From: Actinomycetota bacterium | GTDB lineage: Bacteria > Actinomycetota > Actinomycetes > S36-B12 | Length of the DNA: 20,507 nucleotides | Assembly: GCA_027729865.1 (NCBI GenBank) | Contig: JAQCBM010000009.1 | Coordinates: 1-20,507 of the forward strand | Reading direction: 5' to 3' | Shown here: positions 8,498 through 14,382 of the stretch, one piece after another | Position numbering within the stretch: position 1 is the first letter of the stretch | Layout of the letters: every line of letters starts with the position of its first letter | Notes under the pieces: model-generated | What the model saw: the letters and a program-made list of their open reading frames with translations, nothing else | The model's database searches: none | Told to the model about the DNA's origin: nothing | Position numbers and translations under genes: made by a program

Positions 8498-9079
8498 TCA
8501 CCGGAAGTCGACTGCAGTTACCAACCAGCTTCCCGGTCGAGCTTCCATACGTAACGCAACCGCGTGTGAACGCGCGGCGCCGACGAGGACTGCTGACGCT
8601 TCGATGATTCCTGGAGCCACCACGCAGCAACGCACCGCGCGCACTTGCCGTAGGCGCGACATGCCATGCGATGACCGGGCTGCGGGATGCCGTGCGTAGG
8701 ACGTTCCACGGATAGCCAGTGTGGCGAGTTGTTCTCGCGACACGTGTCTGCGCAGTTGGCTGGCCGGCCGTTCTCCCTGGGCGACCTCATAGACCGCGCG
8801 GGCGATCTGGGCGGTCCAGGCGATCGGATGGGGTCGACCGTCGGCTGTGGTGGCCAGCTCGGCTCGCTCGTCCTCATCTCGGATCACCCGCAGGTAGCCC
8901 GGTGCCGTGGGCGCGGCGGGGATTCCGCCCACCTGCCAGGTGAGCGGTAGCGCCATCTGCTGCGGAGCGGACGCGGCTCGTCCGCCATCGATGACGCGCA
9001 ACTTCGGTGGCTGCGCTACCTGCTCGTGGAATACCTCGTTTGCATCGATGGCCTCGAGTGCCTCGTGTGCCGTTTCCAT
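8498..9079 (-). CDS. Rv3235-family protein
   Basis: A 193-residue soluble protein of unknown function. The C-terminal part (RLRQVRAVRCCVVAPGII, then ASAVLVGAARSHAVALRMEA, then GSWLVTAVDFR) and the middle block ARAVYEVAQGERPASQLRRH match my recollection of the Rv3235 family, a small actinobacterial protein encoded near secA1 in mycobacteria. The N-terminal ~60 residues look disordered (Ala/Pro/Gln-rich). The start is well supported: AAAGGGG lies 6 nt before the ATG at 9079, in an unusually AT-rich leader. There are no membrane segments and no catalytic motif that I recognise. It is convergent with secA and divergent from the double Sm-like gene. The function is unknown; I assign only the family. 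Confidence 0.7.
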   Translation of the reverse strand: METAHEALEAIDANEVFHEQVAQPPKLRVIDGGRAASAPQQMALPLTWQVGGIPAAPTAPGYLRVIRDEDERAELATTADGRPHPIAWTAQIARAVYEVAQGERPASQLRRHVSREQLATLAIRGTSYARHPAARSSHGMSRLRQVRAVRCCVVAPGIIEASAVLVGAARSHAVALRMEARPGSWLVTAVDFR

Positions 9080-9110
9080 GATCGACCCCTTTACCTATTT
9101 TTACCTTCAT

Positions 9111-9140
9111 TTGATGCAGTTTGCTGTTATTTGGCATTAT
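9111..9140 (+). promoter_or_regulatory. Candidate plus-strand promoter overlapping the minus-strand one
   Basis: TTGATG (9111-9116) is followed after 18 bp by CATTAT (9135-9140). Each hexamer matches consensus at four of six positions. Its -10 occupies nearly the same bases as the -10 of the opposing promoter. It would drive the double Sm-like gene from about 9147, with a leader of about 140 nt. Weak on its own merits. Confidence 0.3.
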
Positions 9141-9166
9141 CACCCATGGCGATCACGCCTTGTCAA
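9136..9166 (-). promoter_or_regulatory. Candidate promoter for the Rv3235-like gene
   Basis: Reading on the minus strand, a perfect TTGACA (9166-9161) is followed after 19 bp by GATAAT (9141-9136), five of six matches to TATAAT. The spacer is 1-2 bp longer than ideal. Transcription would start near 9130, leaving a leader of about 50 nt that contains the AAAGGGG ribosome binding site. This is the best sigma-70-type promoter visible in the window. Confidence 0.5.
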
Positions 9167-9289
9167 GGTCCTCGCTGGGGTCGTGCACTCGACCTTCGGA
9201 CGTGGGGGTAGTTCCCACCCGGATGAGCCCCTAAACATCAGTCTTTCTCCGGTGGTTTGGCGGGGTCTCGAGCGGGGAATGACGTCACC

Positions 9290-9862
9290 ATGGCAAGCGC
9301 AGCAGATCAAGGGCCTGCGCACCCGCTGTGGGCCGAAGCAGTGGGAGCAGTGCAGGCCGACCACGACGTTGACATCCGCCTCGAGGCCCGCGGGCTCGTG
9401 GTCGCTGAGATGGCTGATGTGACCTTCGCCGACCGGATGGCAGCCGTGCAGCCTGGGTCGCAGGTCGCGATAACCATTCGTGGTGGGGAGCGCATCACCG
9501 GAATCGTCGAGCTCACCGGAGCGGACTTCTTGGTATTGCGGGCTCCCGGGCCACGTGTGGTTCCTGTCAACGCCATCGCTGGTATCTCGTCATTGCCTCG
9601 CGTGCTTCACGATGAACGAACGACGACGCCCCCACGTGCACGCACCGTGACGTGGCGATCCATCATGCGGGAACTGATGGGGGAGTCGATTCAGATCGAA
9701 TCGAGCGGCGCTCACTTCACAGGTCGCTTGACCTGGGTGGGCGCGGATCATGTGTCGCTGACGAGCGAGGGTCCGGATTGTGTTGAGGTGACGATTCGGT
9801 GGGATCGACTCGACTCGGTGGTCTTGCCGGCCGCGTGGGAGGTAGCTACAGAACTTCGGTGA
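9290..9862 (+). CDS. Protein with two tandem Sm-like (small beta-barrel) repeats
   Basis: A 190-residue soluble protein with no named function known to me. It contains two similar ~55-residue units. Unit A, about 49-103, includes GSQVAITIRGGERITGIV, GADFLVLRAPGP and AIAGISSLP. Unit B, about 124-180, includes GESIQIESSGAHFTGRL, GADHVSLTSEGP and RLDSVVLP. Both units share a helix, then strand-Gly-strand-TG-strand, GAD, GP, and a hydrophobic strand ending in LP, which resembles an Sm/LSm barrel. I chose ATG 9290, with GGGG 12 nt upstream; an in-frame TTG at 9257 is less likely. The 3' end overlaps the convergent helix-turn-helix gene by 17 bp. RNA or protein binding is an inference from the fold only. 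Confidence 0.7.
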   Translation: MASAADQGPAHPLWAEAVGAVQADHDVDIRLEARGLVVAEMADVTFADRMAAVQPGSQVAITIRGGERITGIVELTGADFLVLRAPGPRVVPVNAIAGISSLPRVLHDERTTTPPRARTVTWRSIMRELMGESIQIESSGAHFTGRLTWVGADHVSLTSEGPDCVEVTIRWDRLDSVVLPAAWEVATELR

Positions 9863-10076
9863 CGTCGTCGGCGGGGTTCGTGGCGATGAACGTCCGCGTC
9901 TGCTCGTACATGCGCTGGATGTAGTCCTCGAGGACCGTTGCTTCCACGCGCCACTGGCCGCGACCCCCGACCTTGATTGCTGGCAGGTCACCTGAGCGAA
10001 CGAGCGCGTACGTCTGTGAGGCCGAGATGTTCAAAGTCTCTGCGACATCAGCCAAGGTCAAGAAACGCGGTTCCAC
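9846..10076 (-). CDS. Small excisionase/BldC-type helix-turn-helix DNA-binding protein
   Basis: A MerR/excisionase-type helix-turn-helix protein of 76 residues from GTG 10076: FLTLADVAETLNISASQTYA, then LVRSGDLPAIKVGGRGQWRV, then a helix VLEDYIQRMYEQTRTFIA. The winged-helix pattern (LADVAE, recognition helix, then the GxGQWRV wing) is typical of excisionase/BldC-like small actinobacterial proteins. Here it is chromosomal and not next to an integrase, so a regulator is more likely than a true excisionase. The start is uncertain: GTG 10115 (MDRIRGTIWDHGR...) would add 13 residues. Longer in-frame readings up to 10325 run into the divergent SAF gene and are implausible. Two DnaA-box-like sites lie just upstream. 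The 3' end overlaps the neighbouring gene by 17 bp. Confidence 0.82.
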   Translation of the reverse strand: MEPRFLTLADVAETLNISASQTYALVRSGDLPAIKVGGRGQWRVEATVLEDYIQRMYEQTRTFIATNPADDVTEVL

Positions 10077-10125
10077 CCGCCCATGGTCCCAAATAGTTCC
10101 CCGAATTCGATCCACGACCCTGATC

Positions 10126-10164
10126 TGTGGATAAGTCGTGACGTGGTGGGCGGCCTGTGGATAG
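10126..10164 (+). promoter_or_regulatory. Two DnaA-box-like 9-mers in tandem
   Basis: TGTGGATAA (10126-10134) is the exact reverse complement of the classic DnaA box TTATCCACA. TGTGGATAG (10156-10164) differs by one base. Both point the same way and start 30 bp apart, close to three helical turns. They sit in the gap between the divergent helix-turn-helix and SAF genes. Binding by DnaA is an inference; it could also be chance. Confidence 0.4.
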
Positions 10165-10203
10165 CGATTCGCATCGGTTGCTGCGTTCCTGCACCCTGAC
10201 TGC

Positions 10204-10938
10204 ATGCTCTCTCTCAAGACATGGAAATTCCGATCAAGCAGTGCACGTCGGACGGGCAGTAATGGCGGTAAAGGCGTGGAGGTTTCACCGCCCCGAGCTA
10301 GCCGGATACGCACGTCGCGTCGCACCGATGTGCGGCTGTGGCTTGGACTGGTGCTCGTGGTGGGCTCAATGTTCTTCGGCGCGCACCTGATGTCTCAGGA
10401 TGCTCCGACCGTCACCGTCTGGCAGGCATCGCGTGACCTCTCTGCCGGTGCGCCCGCGTTGCACCTCCAGCCGGTCACCGTCGCCCTGGGTTCGGTCTCG
10501 GACGACTACCTGCCCGTGGATGAACAGCCCGCGGGACAACTGCGCTTTCCCATCGCCGAAGGTGAATTGATACCGCGGTCGGCACTCGAAGATGTATCCG
10601 GCGGCCCCACTCGGATCGTCACGATCGGAGTCGATCCGTTGCACGCACCCATCGACTTAGCCGCCGGTGATCGCGTGGACGTGTGGAGTACGCCCAGTGA
10701 CAACCCGATGAGTGGACCGGTTGCGTCAGCAGATGTGGCGAGCGGGCCAAGTCTGGTGCTGGAGAACGTGTTGGTGGAACTCGTCTCAGCTGATTCGATG
10801 GGCAGCAGACTTGCGGTGGTGGTTCGCGTGGCACCGGCTGATGTCGCGTCCTTGGTTCAAGCGTCCCGGGCCGGTGTTATTGATCTGGTCTCCGTCCCTG
10901 CGTTGAGTCAAAGCCTGTCATCGGGAATCGCGTCGTGA
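10204..10938 (+). CDS. SAF-domain membrane protein, CpaB/RcpC-like
   Basis: A protein of up to 244 residues with a basic cytoplasmic N-terminus, one membrane helix at about 43-62 (VRLWLGLVLVVGSMFFGAHL), and an extracytoplasmic SAF domain. That domain begins TVTVWQASRDLSAGAPALHL and continues through FPIAEGELIPRSALEDVSGG. A second beta-rich part follows, with APIDLAAGDRVDVWSTP, as in the Flp pilus assembly protein CpaB/RcpC. The start is uncertain: ATG 10204 lacks a ribosome binding site, GTG 10276 (with GGCGG 7 nt upstream) gives 220 residues, and GTG 10330 is the shortest reading that keeps the helix. The stop overlaps the next gene's GTG by 4 bp, so the two are coupled. The SAF assignment is confident; a pilus role is not, because no prepilin, secretion ATPase or TadB/C gene is in view. 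Confidence 0.8.
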   Translation: MLSLKTWKFRSSSARRTGSNGGKGVEVSPPRASRIRTSRRTDVRLWLGLVLVVGSMFFGAHLMSQDAPTVTVWQASRDLSAGAPALHLQPVTVALGSVSDDYLPVDEQPAGQLRFPIAEGELIPRSALEDVSGGPTRIVTIGVDPLHAPIDLAAGDRVDVWSTPSDNPMSGPVASADVASGPSLVLENVLVELVSADSMGSRLAVVVRVAPADVASLVQASRAGVIDLVSVPALSQSLSSGIAS

Positions 10939-12149
10939 GTGGGGTCGTGACTCGCGTCATCTGGTGCACCCCGGGAAATCGACTTGAAACCGACTTGATC
11001 ACCGGGGTGACCCAACGAGGCTTCACCGTTGTGCGTCGCTGTCTGGAAGCGGTTGATGTGCTCGCTGCGGCAAGTATCGAGCCGCACGCCGCCGTGGTGG
11101 TTGATGCCGACACACCCCGCTTGAGTGCGGATACCGTCGCGGCCATACCGGGATTGCGGGAGCGGATCGTCATCGCGCTGGCATCTGACCAGGATGCGGC
11201 CGTTCGTGTGCGCAACTGGGGGATCGACAGTGTCGTGTTGCTCAGTGACCCCGATGTGCTGGACCGACTCACGACCGAGCTCAGCGCTCAGAAGCAGAGC
11301 GCACACAGGCCCGTGTTACCCGAGCACGAGAAGTCCCCGGACCCGCAATCGACCATGGGTGGTGCTTCCCGCCTCACCGTTGTCTATGGACCCGCGGGTG
11401 CGCCGGGGCGCAGCACGATCGCCTTGGGGTTGGCGGAGGCATGGTCCCGGTCCGGTGATCGGGTGTGCCTGATCGATGCAGACTTGATCGGACCATCGCT
11501 TGCCCTCTTGGTGGGAATGACCGAAGACGTGAGCGGGGTGCTCGTGGCATCGCGCTACGCCGATCAGGGAGCACTCGACATCCGATCACTGGGGTCGGCG
11601 TGCCGGCGACTCGACGATCGACTGTGGTTGATGAGTGGTGTCGGATCTGCGGACCGCTGGCATCAGCTTCGTCCGGCGTCCTTCGAGCGAGTGGCTCGCT
11701 TGTGTGCGGAGAACTTCGATCGGGTTGTCATCGACACCAATCCACTTCTCAACGTGGAGGGATTCGACGACGCCTTGACGACTGGCATGCCGAGCCGCGA
11801 TGGGGTAACCCGGTCTGCCCTCCACCTCAGTGATTGCGTTGTGGTCGTCACGCAACCGGATGCGGTTAGTGTGCTGCGATTGTCGGCTGATTTGCCCCTG
11901 GTAATGCGCCTCATCGAGCACTCTCGCGTGAGTGTGGCGGTGAATCGGTCATCGAAGCGAGACGCTCGCGCTGGAAATCACGTCGCCGAGGTACTTACCG
12001 AGACGGGCATCAATGTTCCCGTCCACACGGTGCCTGAGGATGGGGCTGTGTCCACGTGTCGACGCAACGGATCCCTGCTGTGGGAGGTGGCAGCAACCAA
12101 GAAGTTGCGTCGATCGTTGTCCACGTTAGGAAATTCGGTGGCCGCCTAG
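10935..12149 (+). CDS. CpaE/MinD-like ATPase with an altered P-loop
   Basis: A 404-residue protein of the MinD/ParA/CpaE superfamily. Residues 1-115 resemble the receiver-like N-terminal domain of CpaE without a clear phosphorylation site. After a linker, the ATPase part starts with LTVVYGPAGAPGRSTIALGL. The deviant Walker A motif KGGxGKT is replaced by AGAPGRST, with arginine (Arg159) where the catalytic P-loop lysine should be. Walker A' (VCLIDADLIGPS, 178-188) and the switch-like VVIDTNP (265-270) are present. The GTG start at 10935 overlaps the SAF gene stop (GTGA). CpaE proteins localise Tad pili; ParA/MinD relatives position other cell structures, and either role is possible here. Nucleotide binding may survive, but normal hydrolysis is doubtful. 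It ends 22 bp before the end of the convergent L,D-transpeptidase gene. Confidence 0.8.
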   Translation: MSGVVTRVIWCTPGNRLETDLITGVTQRGFTVVRRCLEAVDVLAAASIEPHAAVVVDADTPRLSADTVAAIPGLRERIVIALASDQDAAVRVRNWGIDSVVLLSDPDVLDRLTTELSAQKQSAHRPVLPEHEKSPDPQSTMGGASRLTVVYGPAGAPGRSTIALGLAEAWSRSGDRVCLIDADLIGPSLALLVGMTEDVSGVLVASRYADQGALDIRSLGSACRRLDDRLWLMSGVGSADRWHQLRPASFERVARLCAENFDRVVIDTNPLLNVEGFDDALTTGMPSRDGVTRSALHLSDCVVVVTQPDAVSVLRLSADLPLVMRLIEHSRVSVAVNRSSKRDARAGNHVAEVLTETGINVPVHTVPEDGAVSTCRRNGSLLWEVAATKKLRRSLSTLGNSVAA

Positions 12150-12171
12150 CGACTACAAGCGTGAAGCTCGA

Positions 12172-12834
12172 TCAGGGTGATGCAAGAACGACCACGCGGT
12201 CACCGATCTTCGACCACTCGTACAGCGCTTCGGCGTCGTCTTCATGCATGCGCACGCAGCCACCGGTGGCAATCGGCAGGCCGAGTTGATCGATGCCGTG
12301 CATCATCCGGCCGTCGTAGTAGATCGGGATGCTGTGAAAACCGATGGGCGTCTTGCCGTCGTTTCCGTAGGCAAAGCGCGTCATGTGATCGAAGGTCACC
12401 CGTGAGTTGGGGTTGCCGCTGCGATCGGACTTGGAGTAAATCGTGTATTCACCGGCAACAGGGCGGTCCCAGCGTCCGACGATCGGGAAGCGGTACACGA
12501 CCTCGTCGTTCTTATCCATCACCCACACGGTCATCAAGGACTTGTCGTAGACGATGCGCCGACCGGTCTGGCCATCCATCGGGCGCTCGGGGACGTTCTT
12601 GGCCTTGGTGCTGCGGGTTGCGGCTATCGGCTTCTTGACCTTGCGCGGTGGTACCGGTACCGCGGTCTTGCGGATTTCGGACGCCGTCGAGGCACCCGTC
12701 GAGCTACCCGTCGAGGCCGGGGCATCTCCTGCGGCCAACGCCTGGGGCGCGCCGAAGGCCAGCATTCCGGCGAGCAAACCGCCAACTGCGATGGGGGCCG
12801 CGATGCCGGCCGTGAAGGGAGCGGGGAAGCGCAT
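12172..12834 (-). CDS. Secreted L,D-transpeptidase (YkuD domain)
   Basis: A 220-residue exported enzyme that forms or remodels 3-3 peptidoglycan crosslinks. It has a signal-like N-terminus (MRFPAPF, then a hydrophobic stretch to about 30) with a likely cleavage after ALA near residue 34. A Ser/Thr/Gly/Pro/Lys-rich linker at about 38-85 follows, encoded partly by a 12-bp tandem repeat. The YkuD catalytic domain spans about 92-218 with the motif HG (179-180), ATGGCVRM (Cys193, Arg195). The catalytic Cys, His and Arg are all present. The single-domain layout without Ig-like repeats is simpler than mycobacterial Ldt proteins. The start is the ATG at 12834; there is no ribosome binding site, but a -10-like element suggests leaderless transcription. 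Longer in-frame readings upstream run antisense through the acyltransferase gene and are not real. Confidence 0.92.
   Translation of the reverse strand: MRFPAPFTAGIAAPIAVGGLLAGMLAFGAPQALAAGDAPASTGSSTGASTASEIRKTAVPVPPRKVKKPIAATRSTKAKNVPERPMDGQTGRRIVYDKSLMTVWVMDKNDEVVYRFPIVGRWDRPVAGEYTIYSKSDRSGNPNSRVTFDHMTRFAYGNDGKTPIGFHSIPIYYDGRMMHGIDQLGLPIATGGCVRMHEDDAEALYEWSKIGDRVVVLASP
12684..12719 (-). repeat. 12-bp tandem repeat, three copies, in the L,D-transpeptidase linker
   Basis: On the plus strand CGTCGAG recurs at 12684, 12696 and 12708, giving three imperfect 12-bp units. They encode part of the STGSSTGASTAS linker, so length changes would stay in frame. Confidence 0.65.
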
Positions 12835-12841
12835 AACGAAC

Positions 12842-12847
12842 AGACTA
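12842..12847 (-). promoter_or_regulatory. Candidate -10 for a leaderless L,D-transpeptidase mRNA
   Basis: TAGTCT (minus strand, 12847-12842) is followed by 7 bp and then the ATG at 12834. This places the expected transcription start on the A of the start codon. There is no ribosome binding site, which fits leaderless transcription, a common mode in actinobacteria. No -35 element is evident. Confidence 0.4.
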
Positions 12848-12921
12848 CGGGGTTTTGTAGGTGCCCGCGTGGGTAGCCCGTGCGTGTCACACTGGTGGTT
12901 ACTCGGGAGTAGGAGTTGCGT

Positions 12922-14376
12922 ATGGATCGGCTGGATGCGATCGATGCCGCGATCTGGTTCGCCGAAGACGCCGCCACGCCTCGGAACGTGGGCGGGGTGG
13001 CGATCTTCCGGCCGCCGGCCGGTGGCTTCGATCACGAGCGCCTGGTTCGCCTCATCCGCAATCGGATCGCCCACGTCCCGCGCTACCGCCAGCGTCTGCG
13101 CGAAGTGCCCTGGGGGTTGTCTCGCCCGGTTTGGGTCGACGATGCGAATTTCGACGTCACCTTCCATGTACGCCGATCGGCCCTGCCGAACCCGGGAACG
13201 CGGGCCCAGCTCGACGAACTCGTGGCACGGCTCATGGCTCGTCCGCTGGATCGCAGTCGCCCGCTGTGGGAGATGTACTTGATAGAGGGCCTCGAGGATG
13301 GGTGCTTCGCGGTTGTCACCAAGAGCCACCAGGTGCTCGTCGATGGCACCGGCGCAATCGACATCGCGCAGGTCATGCTCGACGCGAGCCCTGAGGCCGC
13401 TCCGGATACCCCAGATGCGTGGAGCCCTCGTCCCGAACCCAGTGATGTGGAACTCGTGGCAGCGGCGCTCACCAGTGTGGCGACCCGCCCAACAGTCGCG
13501 TGGGACGTGGCAACCAGCGCAGTGAAGGATGCCGGGGCTGCCGCAGAAGCCTTCGGCTCGTGGGTCAAAGACACTGGTATGGATGTAGTGCGCACCATCG
13601 CATCGATCGTGCGTGCGCCGATCGATAGTCCGCTGAATACGCGCATCGGTGCCCAGCGACGATTCGCCACCACGCGGCTCTCGCTTGCGGACCTTCGCGA
13701 GGTTCGCGGTTCGAGCGTGGGCACCGTCAACGATGTAGTCCTGACCGTTGTGACGGGTGCACTGCGGGATTGGCTCATGAGTCGAGGGCGCGTCCTTGAT
13801 TCCTCCGCCACTTTGCGTGCGCTTGTTCCCGTCAGCATTCAGGTCGATTCCGCCTCTCGTCGTGATCCGGTGATCACCGGTGAGGTGGGTGCCTATTTGA
13901 TCGATCTGCCTGTGGGTGAAGCCGATCCGATCGTGCGTTTGCATCAGATCGCCTTCCATATGCGCGACCTTCGCTCCAAGGAGCGGTTCGTCGCAGCAGA
14001 AGCGTTGGCTGGCGCAGCAGGTTTCGGCCCTCCCACGCTGCATGCACTTGGTTCGCGGGTGGGCGCCACGTTGTCCCAGCGCGCGTACAACGTCTCCATC
14101 ATCAATGTGCCTGGGCCGCAGCGTCCGCTTTACGCAGCAGGCAGCGAGATGATCGAGGCCTATCCGTTCTCGCCGCTCGTCCACGGCCAGGCCCTTGGCA
14201 TTGGACTCACCTCTTACCAGGGATGTATCTATATCGGCTTGACCGCCGACCGTGATGCGTTGGCCGACGTCGAAGTCATAGTCGAGGCTCTTGCTGCATC
14301 GTTGAATGAACTCAAGGAAGCTGCAGCGAAGGAAACTGGTCTGCGCATCATTCCTGGGCACGCGGATGCGAGTTAG
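12922..14376 (+). CDS. WS/DGAT-type acyltransferase with altered active-site motif
   Basis: A 484-residue member of the wax ester synthase/diacylglycerol acyltransferase family, which uses acyl-CoA to make triacylglycerol or wax ester in actinobacteria. The family start MDRLDAIDAAIWFAEDA, the block RPLDRSRPLWEMYLIEGLED, NVPGPQRPLYAAG and PLVHGQALGIGLTSYQG near the end are all characteristic, and the length is typical (about 450-490). AGGAG lies 6 nt before the ATG at 12922, which decides the start over TTG 12916. The catalytic HHxxxDG motif reads HQVLVDG at 136-142: the second histidine, the catalytic base, is glutamine (codon CAG at 13330-13332). Activity on the usual substrates is therefore uncertain. 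The gene is 6 bp upstream of a patatin-like lipase in an apparent two-gene operon, and divergent from the L,D-transpeptidase. Confidence 0.88.
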   Translation: MDRLDAIDAAIWFAEDAATPRNVGGVAIFRPPAGGFDHERLVRLIRNRIAHVPRYRQRLREVPWGLSRPVWVDDANFDVTFHVRRSALPNPGTRAQLDELVARLMARPLDRSRPLWEMYLIEGLEDGCFAVVTKSHQVLVDGTGAIDIAQVMLDASPEAAPDTPDAWSPRPEPSDVELVAAALTSVATRPTVAWDVATSAVKDAGAAAEAFGSWVKDTGMDVVRTIASIVRAPIDSPLNTRIGAQRRFATTRLSLADLREVRGSSVGTVNDVVLTVVTGALRDWLMSRGRVLDSSATLRALVPVSIQVDSASRRDPVITGEVGAYLIDLPVGEADPIVRLHQIAFHMRDLRSKERFVAAEALAGAAGFGPPTLHALGSRVGATLSQRAYNVSIINVPGPQRPLYAAGSEMIEAYPFSPLVHGQALGIGLTSYQGCIYIGLTADRDALADVEVIVEALAASLNELKEAAAKETGLRIIPGHADAS

Positions 14377-14382
14377 CGCGTA

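Noticed and set aside
8490..8517. Cluster of palindromes GGTCGACC, AGTCGACT and CTGCAG just after secA, considered as a bidirectional terminator
   Set aside because: Only a 6-bp stem (GTCGAC pairing) with a 10-nt loop and no T-run, and it overlaps the end of the Rv3235-like coding region. Too weak to call.
9202..9218. GTGGG...CCCAC hairpin in the leader of the double Sm-like gene, considered as a riboswitch or attenuator
   Set aside because: A single 5-bp stem with no conserved riboswitch core that I can recognise.
9846..10076. Excisionase-type protein as a sign of an integrated mobile element
   Set aside because: There is no integrase, attachment-site repeat or phage gene nearby, and flanking genes are ordinary chromosomal ones. 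Small proteins of this type are common as regulators in actinobacteria.
12835..14361. Long minus-strand open frame extending the L,D-transpeptidase to 729 residues
   Set aside because: It is antisense to the well-supported acyltransferase gene. The extension has no domain pattern and its composition is typical of a shadow frame; the signal-like MRFPAPF start at 12834 is the natural one.
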